DNA from: Cricetomys ansorgei
Lineage: Eukaryota; Chordata; Mammalia; Rodentia; Nesomyidae
Direction of reading: 5' to 3'
Length of the DNA stretch: 64,000 bases
NCBI GenBank assembly: GCA_026225945.1
Contig: JAMJFZ010001089.1
Location: 3,168,501-3,232,500 of the forward strand
A program made the position numbers and the translations under genes. The notes under the pieces are model-generated. The model worked only from the letters and a program-made list of their open reading frames with translations, searched no databases and had not been told where the DNA came from. This document shows positions 53,025 through 60,936 of this stretch, in pieces (the first letter of the stretch is position 1; each line of letters starts with the position of its first letter).

Positions 53025-53030
53025 CCCAAA
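53025..53030. repeat. Proviral target-site duplication, left copy (CCCAAA)
   Basis: CCCAAA directly abuts the left LTR, and the same hexamer abuts the right LTR at 61250-61255. Six bp is the duplication length made by betaretroviral integrases. Confidence 0.93.
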
Positions 53031-53343
53031 TGCGCCGCGCCGACCTCGTCCAGCAAGGAAGACACGACACGACTGGTTCCTTCTCAAGGCAGTTTAATCA
53101 GGAAGTTTATTACAAGAGAGAATTGCAAGGAATGGCCCCGAGCCCCAGGAGCGAGCCGCTTATATACCCTGTGGTTCATGCTGATAGGTCACCTCTGCAG
53201 CACCTCATTTGCATAACCGTTTTTGGGCAGTTATGGGTGTGTCTTAAAGGGCCAAGCTGTTCTCAACTGTAGCGCATGTGCAAAGCTATTGTTTACTACC
53301 AAGCTGGCTGAAAACCGGCGCCATCTTGGAATGGCGTCCTACA
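53031..53343 (-). repeat. 3' LTR (313 bp)
   Basis: Begins TG and ends CA in both readings. On the minus strand U3 comes first: a YY1-like AAGATGG at 53321-53327, an octamer ATGCAAAT at 53207-53214, and TATATAAG at 53159-53166. The AATAAA polyadenylation signal is at 53106-53111. R should therefore span roughly 53090-53135, with U5 below it. It differs from the 5' LTR only at 53310 (g here, a at 61216 on the plus strand). Confidence 0.96.
53106..53111 (-). terminator. LTR polyadenylation signal AATAAA
   Basis: Canonical AATAAA on the minus strand about 50 nt downstream of the TATA box; the 3' LTR copy should end the proviral transcript. The 5' LTR copy is at 61012-61017. Confidence 0.85.
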
Positions 53344-53352
53344 TCTCCCCCT
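53344..53352 (-). other. Polypurine tract
   Basis: The minus strand reads AGGGGGAGA immediately before the 3' LTR, preceded by an A/T-rich stretch. This is the standard primer position for plus-strand DNA synthesis. Confidence 0.9.
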
Positions 53353-53681
53353 ATTTTGTATAAAAGACAAAGAAGAATGTATTCCCGATCAAGAGACAAA
53401 CCTCTTGTTGGAGTCAGTCTCGATCAAGGGATTGTTCCAAGCAGAGGGGGAAACAGTGACCTGATCCCTTGTGTTCCCATATGGAAAGAATGAGACATTG
53501 TAATAGGATGTTTGCCCTGTCGGTGCACCAGAGGCCATACCTCCTATACCCGTCTCGATGACCTTTTTTCAGGGGGAGGCATTTTGTGTCATCAAACCTC
53601 CATGCAATCAGGTATATTTCCAGGAAGACCATGTGTCATGTATCCTCCTAGTCAAGTACCCACTTGACTCCCTGGCTGCAA
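53353..53681 (-). other. Proviral 3' region between env and polypurine tract
   Basis: About 330 bp after the env stop. One minus-strand frame (53632 to 53414) is open for 72 codons. I see no known accessory-protein signature in it, and a Rec- or Sag-like role is not supported. Confidence 0.5.
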
Positions 53682-55415
53682 TTAAACATCTTGATTGTCT
53701 TGTAAGGCTGCCAGCCAACATTGGGGAGATTCTCCCTTGTCTAGGGCAGCCAGTGCTTGGTAGACAACAGTCTTATGTCTGTCATGGCTCTTCTTGAGCT
53801 TACACAGCAGCCAAATACAGAGGAAACTACCAGCAAGAAACACAGCCCCAAATAAAAACATTCCCACCCATTCTTTAAAAAAGGAGAAAGCATTAGCAAT
53901 TCGGGAGGTGAAATCTCCAAGGGTGATGGGATCCACTCGAGTTCCATTCAGGGTGGCAATCTGAGAGAGTAAATCTCTGGTCATCTGTTCCGCCTGTTGT
54001 GACCAATTTCCTCTAAGATATTCCGACAATTGATGACTCTGATTAATAAACTGAGAATGGTTAACATGCAAAGGAGTAATGCACAATCCTTTAAGGGAGG
54101 AAACACATGACATTTGCACAATATTATAAAGTTCATCCAATTGTTCTTGTAAAATATTAACTCTCTGGTTGACCAATAAAACGCCTGAAGCAAGATGGGT
54201 ATTAATTTTTTCCTGTGTAGTCAAGGCAGTGGCTGTTTGTAACACTACCGAATTAATAGTTTCAGCTGTTTGAACTTGACTAGCCATAGCAACAGCAGCA
54301 GTAGTAGCAGCTGTCGCAGAAATAACCCTTTTATCTCTCAACAAATTAGTAATTGGAAAATTTCTTGGATCGGCATTCACAGGTATAGGAACAAAAGTGG
54401 GAAGCTTCACCACAAAAGCAAGATCAAAAGATCCATTCCAACATTCAGCCAAATAACAAATAATTCCAGTTTGATTACAATTAATCTGGTCTGTAGTATC
54501 ATTATTGGTTAAAATGAAGAAAAATGGTGGTCTAACACATACACCCTGAGGAGCATATGAAATATTAAACAACGTCCCTTTAGGACGAATTTGTGTAAGA
54601 ACTGGCCCAGAAGCATCATAAAGTCTTACAGCAGATATATTTTTTAATTCAAAACTTTGTCCTTGTAAACCAGCAAAAGCTGATAAACTAGTAAACGCTC
54701 CTGCTTCATTAGATAATATCCATTGATACCAAGGCCATAAATTTTCTCTGCCAGAATTATCATTATCTCTGAGCATATATCTATGTACAGGTGGAGAAAA
54801 TTCAAATCCTTTAGAAATCTGCCTAAGTCTATGTGCTTTGGTCTGACAAGGAGAAAACACAGGAGGAAACTCTAAATAAGGAGCACAATAAGGAAGTATA
54901 CGCCTATTAGTGGAATTTGGAAGGAAAGCACTAGATCTAACAGGCATCGTTCCATTATGAAGTAAAATCAATGTAGTAGTTTTTGCCGTAACCTTATCAT
55001 ACATACTCATATCACCTTTTCCTGTAAACTGTCCCAAATTCTCTCTTTTCATCGTATCAATAATTGTAGCAAAATCATTCCTATTCTTACCAAGAGGATC
55101 TAACCAATGTGCTAAAACTCCTCTTGTAAGCTGTATACATGGCAATTTTGACTTATCATGTTTTATGTGAAAGCAAAGAGTACCAACTAAAGAAAAATTT
55201 GTAGAAGAATAAGATTTCTCCTCTAACGAAGGTATAATACAAGGAACATCTCCAAGGCAGTTAGTAGAAAAGAAAGCCGGAATCGTAGTTGATTTACTAT
55301 GAACCGGCATTGGCACTGGCCATGTTCTGGCCACCGCCCAAAGCTCCAAATTATGGCTCAATTGAATTACCATCAATAAGAGTATCACCATTCGAATCAG
55401 GGAGTGCATCTTCAT
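53682..55415 (-). CDS. env: Endogenous retroviral envelope (Env), intact frame
   Basis: 577 codons with no stop. The start ATG at 55415 is the first in frame; an in-frame TAA lies 24 nt upstream. Residues about 9-20 form a hydrophobic signal segment. SU runs to a furin-type site RDKR (residues 360-363), followed by an Ala/Thr-rich fusion peptide (VISATAATTAAVAMA). TM contains a CX7C loop motif and no CX6CC, as in class II envelopes. A membrane anchor spans about 519-538, with a 39-residue tail bearing a YQAL (YxxL) sorting-type motif. At least ten N-glycosylation sequons are present. It overlaps the 3' end of pol by 65 nt and would be made from a spliced mRNA. Whether it is expressed or functional is unknown. 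Confidence 0.93.
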   Translation of the reverse strand: MKMHSLIRMVILLLMVIQLSHNLELWAVARTWPVPMPVHSKSTTIPAFFSTNCLGDVPCIIPSLEEKSYSSTNFSLVGTLCFHIKHDKSKLPCIQLTRGVLAHWLDPLGKNRNDFATIIDTMKRENLGQFTGKGDMSMYDKVTAKTTTLILLHNGTMPVRSSAFLPNSTNRRILPYCAPYLEFPPVFSPCQTKAHRLRQISKGFEFSPPVHRYMLRDNDNSGRENLWPWYQWILSNEAGAFTSLSAFAGLQGQSFELKNISAVRLYDASGPVLTQIRPKGTLFNISYAPQGVCVRPPFFFILTNNDTTDQINCNQTGIICYLAECWNGSFDLAFVVKLPTFVPIPVNADPRNFPITNLLRDKRVISATAATTAAVAMASQVQTAETINSVVLQTATALTTQEKINTHLASGVLLVNQRVNILQEQLDELYNIVQMSCVSSLKGLCITPLHVNHSQFINQSHQLSEYLRGNWSQQAEQMTRDLLSQIATLNGTRVDPITLGDFTSRIANAFSFFKEWVGMFLFGAVFLAGSFLCIWLLCKLKKSHDRHKTVVYQALAALDKGESPQCWLAALQDNQDV

Positions 55416-57974
55416 CCTGATGATCAGGAACTGTCTTTACGATCCGTGTCAGTCTTTCCGGTACCCAAATTGGATTTTCTTGATTCTGAGGAAAAACACA
55501 AACAGAGCCCCTTGTCCAGGCCAGAGCAGGATCCGGTCCATTCCATTGTCCAGTCAAAACATCTTTCCATTTAACATAACCCTTCTTATTATCATGCCAA
55601 TTAGCATGACGTTCTGCAGAAGAGCATCCATTCACATCTAGTTGTAAAAAATTTAAAGTAAAAAGAGCAAGGGAAACACGTTCCCTCGGGGTACGGCCAC
55701 GACCAATTCCCCCTTTTTGTTTTAATAGGCATTCTTTAAGAGTACGATGTGTCCTTTCAACTATGCCTTGTCCCTGTGGGTTATAAGGCAATCCATGTTT
55801 AAGGGATACTTGTATTTGAGTGCAAAACGACTTAAAAGATGCAGCTGTGTAGCCAGGACCATTGTCAGTTTTCAATTCTTGAGGTTTACCCCAGGCCGCC
55901 CATGCATCTAAGCAATGGCGTATAACATCCCTGGCTTTTTCTCCTGATAAGGGAGAAGCAAAAATAAGACCTGAACAGGTATCTATAGACACATGAACAT
56001 ATTTTAACCTTCCAAAATCAGAAAAATGTGTCACGTCCATTTGCCATAAACGTAAAGGTAACAAACCCTTCGGATTTACCCCAACGTTAGGGGGGTGAGT
56101 ATAAATGCTACAATCTGGGCAATGGACCACAATCTGTCTAGCTAATTCCCTAGGAAGTTTAAATTTAACTTGTAAAGTTCTTGTATTAACATGGAAATTT
56201 TTATGAAATTGAGTAGCCAACGCTACCGGAGAATCTAAAAGATTAATAAAAATAAACTCTCTGCGCGTGGCCATGTTAACCTCATCATTGGCAGAACTAA
56301 TGGGTCCAGGCAATCCTGTATGGGCTCGTACATGTTGTACAAAAAAAGGAAATTTACGATCCCATATCAAATGTTGTAATAACCATAATAAATTAAAAAT
56401 AGGACTGTTTGACTTTATTTTACCAGTAGCTTCCAAAACTTTTAAAACATTTACCACATATAACGAATCTGATATTAAATTAAAAGGTTTTTTAAATTTA
56501 TCAAAAACCTCTATAACAATTTTCAATTCTATAATTTGAGGAGAGGCAGGAGTAAATTGAACCACTATAGGGTCATCAGCATTATACTTATATGATCCAC
56601 ATCCATTTTTGGAACCATCAGTATAAATAATAGCAGCACCAGTTAAAGGGCTACTCTTAGTTATCTTAGGAAAAACAATAGGATGGGATTCAAAAAATTG
56701 TATTAAGGGATGTTGAGGATAATGATTATCAAACTGTGTATTACACGTACATTTCAATATAGCCCAATCATCCACAGTAGTACACAAGATTTGTAATTGA
56801 TTACTAGTAAAGGGTATAATAATTTTGGATGGTTTTACACCAAAAAACTGTAAACACTGGTGTACACCCTCTAAGGCTAATACAGCCACAGTAGTAGGAT
56901 AATATTCAAGAGTTCGGGCTACTGAAATTTTCGGATGAATCCATTTTAATGGCCCACATTGCCATAAAACAGTAGTGGGTTGAACCTTTGTTTTAAAAAT
57001 TAATAATAATATATCCTCTGAGGGTTGATACCGTCGTAAGGATGCTTTTGTTAATTCCATTTTTACCAATTGTAAAGCTGTTCGGCCCTCAGTGGTCAAT
57101 TGTCTAGGTGAATCTAAAGCGGAATCTCCACATAAAATATCATATAAGGGTTGAAGTTGATAATTAGGAATTTTTAAATATGGTCGAATCCAATTAATAT
57201 CTCCTAATAATTTTTGAAAATCATTCAAGGTATTTAAACAATCCAAGCGAATTTCAACCTTTTGAGGCTTGACTTCAAGAGGCTCAATTTTAGCTCCCAA
57301 ATAAGATACTATAGAATCATGTTGAACCTTTTCAGGGGCTATAAACAATCCTTGTTTACGTAAAAGTTTTACTAATAAGGCATAGGCCTCCTGTAAAATA
57401 CACTCATCTTTTGTTGATAATAAAATATCATCCATATAATGTAAACATCTCAGCATAGGAAATTTCAATCTTATAGGTTTAATGGCTGCAGCAACAAACA
57501 ACTGACACATAGTCGGACTATTGGCCATCCCTTGAGGAAGTACAACCCATTCATAACGGGTGTCTGGCTGTTCATGGTTTATAGAAGGCAATGTAAAAGC
57601 AAATCGTTTACAATCTTTATCACATAAGGGAATGGAGAAAAAACAATCTTTTATATCAATTACTATAATGGGCCATGATTGGGGTAATGTAGTTAATAGT
57701 GGAAGTCCACGTTGAATAGGCCCCATAATCTGCATTTGGGCATTAATGGCACGTAGGTCATGTAATAATCTCCATTTTCCTGACTTCTTTTTAATTACAA
57801 ATATGGGAGTATTCCATGGTGACACTGAAGATCTAATATGTCCCAATTGTAATTGTTCTTTTATTAAAGACTGTGCAGCTATTAATTTTTCTGAGGATAA
57901 TGGCCACTGAGGAACCCAAACCGGATCCTCAGTTTTCCAGGTAATAGGTATGCTCTCCTCAGTGGCCCCTAGGA
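55351..57974 (-). CDS. pol: Endogenous retroviral Pol: RT, RNase H, integrase
   Basis: Read by -1 frameshift from pro at 57975-57981; about 870 residues, a normal length for betaretroviral pol. RT has the DIKDCFF motif, LPQGM and YMDD (57427-57438). RNase H begins at YTDGS; its later residues include ISDSLY, but the position of the last catalytic Asp (canonical GNxxxD) reads ANDEVN, with Asn encoded by AAC at 56275-56277. Integrase has an HHCC zinc motif (HxxxH and CPDC) and a DD35E triad: Asp at 56035-56037, Asp at 55864-55866, Glu at 55756-55758, with exactly 35 residues between the last two. The C-terminal domain ends in the env overlap. There are no stops or frameshifts. Confidence 0.94.
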
Positions 57975-58900
57975 AAAACCCAAACCTTGTTGATGTGGTC
58001 TGGGAGAAACTTGAAGTGGACTTGTACGACCCTGTAAAAATTTACCAAGACCATGAGAAGGATGCCATCCCATGTTTTTCATCATAGCTTTAGAGGTGGA
58101 AGAATAACCTTTTTCATTAGTCAATTTAAAATTCATTTCTTTTAAAAGATCTCTTCCCCATAAACTAACAGGTAAATCCAATACAAATGGCTTAATATTT
58201 CCTTTATGGCCTTCTGAATCTATCCAAGGAAGTTCTCTGGCACTCATGTCAGGTGATTTGGCATATCCAAGACCTTGTAATGTTCGTGAAGAAGCCTGAA
58301 TAGGCCAATCAGGAGACCAATCCCTACTAGCGATTATGCTACGATCAGCTCCTGTGTCCAGCAATCCCAAAATAGGCTTTCCATTAATAGTCAATTGTAT
58401 TAATGGACGTTGATCCAAATCAAGAGAAAGAAATACACCATCATGTTTTGAAGAATCAAAATTTTTATTTCCTCTTTTTACTTGTTTTGCTGAAAATGTA
58501 GAATGCAAACTGGGAAGCAACACCAACTGAGCAATTTTGTCCCCAGGAGAAATTGCAGTAATGCCTCGGGGGGATGAAAGTAAAATTTTGACTGTACCTT
58601 CAAAATCCGAATCAATTATACCAGGATGAATTACTAGTCCTCCAAAAGTGGCAGATGCACGGCCAATTATTAAGCCCACAGAATCTGGAGGCAAAGGTCC
58701 CTTAAAATCAGTTTCCACGGGTTGTACTCCCATTTGAGGAGTTAATACGAGTCTGGTGGTGCAACAGAGGTCCAACCCGGCAGAACCGGGCGTGGCCCTT
58801 TTTGGGCTTTTTGACTTGGAATATTGGGAAGTTGTCCTTCTGGATTCTCCATTGCCCCATATATTTGTGTTGGGCCCTGGGGTCGAGGGCCCTGCTGACC
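57969..58900 (-). CDS. pro: Endogenous retroviral Pro: dUTPase, protease, G-patch
   Basis: About 310 codons in the -1 frame relative to gag, entered at the slippery site 58901-58907. dUTPase motifs include AGLDL (58767-58781), GLIIGRAS and HPGIIDSDFEG. The aspartic protease follows with LLDTGADRSI (DTG at 58350-58358) and WGRDLL. A G-patch-like end (MGWHPSHGLGKF) precedes the stop at 57969. dUTPase fused upstream of protease is typical of betaretroviruses. There is no ATG start of its own; expression depends on frameshifting. The key motifs that I can see are present. Confidence 0.93.
57975..57981 (-). promoter_or_regulatory. pro-pol -1 frameshift heptamer G GGT TTT
   Basis: On the minus strand, TTG GGT TTT in the pro frame gives G GGT TTT, fitting X XXY YYZ, six nt before the pro stop. 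The pol frame is exactly -1 relative to pro and open from here. Confidence 0.8.
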
Positions 58901-60664
58901 GTTTTTTGAACGAGCTCCACCATATCCTGGAGTTAGTAGGTTTCCATCAATATCCTTAACGGATCTGTATTCACCAACCCAATGATTTCCCTTTCTGCAC
59001 CTTGAACATATTCCTGGCCTAGGCCTGCCTCTAGATGCCTCCCTTTCAGGGCAATTCTGTTTAAAATGTCCTCGACGTCCACATCCATAACATGTCCCTG
59101 ACTTGTTTCCTTTTCCCTTATGAATCTGTAGAACTGCGGCAGCTAAGCCAGCATTGGATAACGGACCTCCAACTTCCCTACAAGCTTTCATCCACGCTGT
59201 TAACCCCTTAGATTTCCATGGGGTAATAGCTGTTCTACATTCTTTTGTACACTGTTCATAAACTAGCTGTTCAATCAAAGGCATGGCAGAATCAGGATCC
59301 CCAAAAATTCTTCCTGTAGATTCCATTATTCTGGTTACAAAATCTGAAAAGGGCTCTGTTGGTCCCTGAATTATCTTAGTAAGATTACCTGACACTTCTC
59401 CCTTATTAGGTAAGGCTTTCCATGCTTTTATAGCTGCGACATTAATCTGGTCATACACTTGTGCAGGGAACACGGTCTGATCATTTGCCCACTGTCCTTG
59501 TCCCATGAGCATATCAAAATTCCAGGCTGGTTGATTGATAGGGGGCGCAGCATTAAGACGAGCCTGTGTTTGCACCAAATCAGCATAAATTGATTTCCAA
59601 TCCAAATATTGTCCCATTGTCAGACAAGCTTTTACAGTACTCATCCAGTCATTAGGAGTCATGGCGGCCATCGCCAGACGCTCCAATTGTGCTTGTGTAA
59701 AAGCAGCATTTACACCATAAGTTTTTACTGACTCTGCTAAATTTTTTAATTGTTTAAAATCTAATGGCTCATAAATTCTCTGACCTTGAGGGTTAGCATA
59801 CACCGGAAAGGCCAAAGAGGCAGATGAAGCCTCCTTCCATGTCTGAGGACAAAAGGAACATTTAGGCACCGCCTCCACATAGGGAGGGGGCACCGCGGAC
59901 GGTGCCGTAGGGCAGGGCAAAGAAGGCTCCTCCCATTTGGGCGGAGTTTTCTTGTCTCCTTCCTGTTTTTCCTCTGGTCCGTTTCCTTTTCCGGGCAAAG
60001 AAGGCTCCTCCCATTTGGGCGGAGCTCCCTTGTCTCCTTCCTGTTTTTCTCTTAAACCTTTTCCTTTTTCGCCGCCATCTTTTTTCTTTGTCTTAGAAAG
60101 GGCTTTCATTTTGTTTAACAATGAAGCCTCCATCTCATTTAATAGTGTCTTAACCCCTTTTCTCATTTCTTCTAGTTCTTGTTCAGAATCACTAAAGCAG
60201 CTCTTTTCGGAATCACTAGAGCGACTGTCTCCTGTATTACTCTCACTACCACTTTCGACCTTCCGTAACTCCTCTTTTAAGTCTGGATAAAGCTGTCCTC
60301 TCTTTTTCCCCTTTTTTCCGCTCATGGATGACCTTTCAGAACGCGCTTCCTTAACTGCCTCCAATGCCTCAGCAGAGGCTTGTACAGCCTCTCGGCAATC
60401 TTCATCTTCCAAACAACTACGTATCATTTTCCAAACTCTCCTCACTCCTCCCTTTAATGTTTTTTGTTCCCAAGCAAAATCTAAATCTTTTCCCAATTTA
60501 TCCCAACTTGGAATAGTTACTTTGCCTGTAGCTGCAAACCATGGAGCCACGGTATCCACTTCCTGTAAAAACTGAGCTATAATTTTATCTTTTATTTTAA
60601 TTCCGCGAGTGCGGAGAAGTTCTTGTAAAGCCAATTTCATTGGACAGGAAGGTGAGGCACCCAT
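58742..60664 (-). CDS. gag: Endogenous retroviral Gag polyprotein
   Basis: 640 codons starting at ATG 60664. MGASPS fits an N-myristoylation signal, and upstream in-frame sequence has no ATG. Matrix contains the APWF motif. A charged linker holds LYPDL (residues 125-129), a 26-residue tandem repeat, PTAP (252-255) and PPPY (259-262), three late-domain types. Capsid probably starts near Pro287 (PVYANPQGQ) and has a major homology region (QGPTEPFSDF). Nucleocapsid has a normal CCHC knuckle (525-538). The second (553-566) has Tyr566 (TAC, 58967-58969) where the last Cys is expected. The frame is otherwise intact, and the 3' end overlaps pro. Confidence 0.95.
   Translation of the reverse strand: MGASPSCPMKLALQELLRTRGIKIKDKIIAQFLQEVDTVAPWFAATGKVTIPSWDKLGKDLDFAWEQKTLKGGVRRVWKMIRSCLEDEDCREAVQASAEALEAVKEARSERSSMSGKKGKKRGQLYPDLKEELRKVESGSESNTGDSRSSDSEKSCFSDSEQELEEMRKGVKTLLNEMEASLLNKMKALSKTKKKDGGEKGKGLREKQEGDKGAPPKWEEPSLPGKGNGPEEKQEGDKKTPPKWEEPSLPCPTAPSAVPPPYVEAVPKCSFCPQTWKEASSASLAFPVYANPQGQRIYEPLDFKQLKNLAESVKTYGVNAAFTQAQLERLAMAAMTPNDWMSTVKACLTMGQYLDWKSIYADLVQTQARLNAAPPINQPAWNFDMLMGQGQWANDQTVFPAQVYDQINVAAIKAWKALPNKGEVSGNLTKIIQGPTEPFSDFVTRIMESTGRIFGDPDSAMPLIEQLVYEQCTKECRTAITPWKSKGLTAWMKACREVGGPLSNAGLAAAVLQIHKGKGNKSGTCYGCGRRGHFKQNCPEREASRGRPRPGICSRCRKGNHWVGEYRSVKDIDGNLLTPGYGGARSKNGQQGPRPQGPTQIYGAMENPEGQLPNIPSQKAQKGPRPVLPGWTSVAPPDSY
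58901..58907 (-). promoter_or_regulatory. gag-pro -1 frameshift heptamer A AAA AAC
   Basis: On the minus strand the gag codons TCA AAA AAC give A AAA AAC, a classic betaretroviral slippery heptamer in the correct frame. The pro frame is -1 and remains open from this point. A downstream pseudoknot was not modelled. Confidence 0.92.
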
Positions 60665-60745
60665 AGTTTCATCTTTTAAAGTTGTATAACCGCAACAGGC
60701 ACACAGATTCACTATTACCGCCTTTTCGCGACCCTCTAATTAAAT

Positions 60746-60845
60746 CTCTTACCGAGAACTTTAGCTCAACCTCTTTTCGAGGACTTTAACTTAACCTCTG
60801 TCCGAGGACTTTAACTTAACCTCTTTCCGAGGACTTTAACTTAAG
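60746..60845 (-). repeat. Four tandem 25-bp repeats in proviral leader
   Basis: Units 60746-60770, 60771-60795, 60796-60820 and 60821-60845 share the plus-strand core 'gaggactttaactta'. Units 2-4 are nearly identical and the first is the most diverged. Confidence 0.93.
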
Positions 60846-60916
60846 CCTACTTACCTAGGCACTTACCGATCGATCGCCCTGACCGCCAAGAGTTCTGGAA
60901 CCCCGGGACTTCACTG

Positions 60917-60934
60917 TCCCCGTACGGGCCACCA
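60917..60934 (-). other. Primer-binding site, tRNA-Ile type
   Basis: The minus strand reads TGGTGGCCCGTACGGGGA, two nt inside the 5' LTR. Its complement is the 3' end of mammalian tRNA-Ile(AAU) with CCA, matching all 18 nt as I recall that tRNA. Confidence 0.85.
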
Positions 60935-60936
60935 AC

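Larger units (their letters stand above)
60665..60936 (-). promoter_or_regulatory. Proviral 5' leader with tandem splice donors
   Basis: Leader between the 5' LTR and gag. Two perfect GTAAGT donors occur on the minus strand, with GT at 60865-60866 and at 60853-60854. They precede the gag ATG and could provide the spliced env transcript. Four 25-bp repeats follow, downstream of the donors. Packaging signals probably lie here, but this is inference. Confidence 0.7.

Noticed and set aside
53682..60664. CRISPR array, operon or prokaryotic system
   Set aside because: The repeats seen are microsatellites, SINEs, LTRs and one leader repeat; nothing resembles spaced identical repeats or bacterial gene organisation.
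60665..60712. Extension of Gag by 16 residues upstream
   Set aside because: The extended frame would start at GTG; the first ATG gives MGASPS with a myristoylation signal, as expected for Gag.
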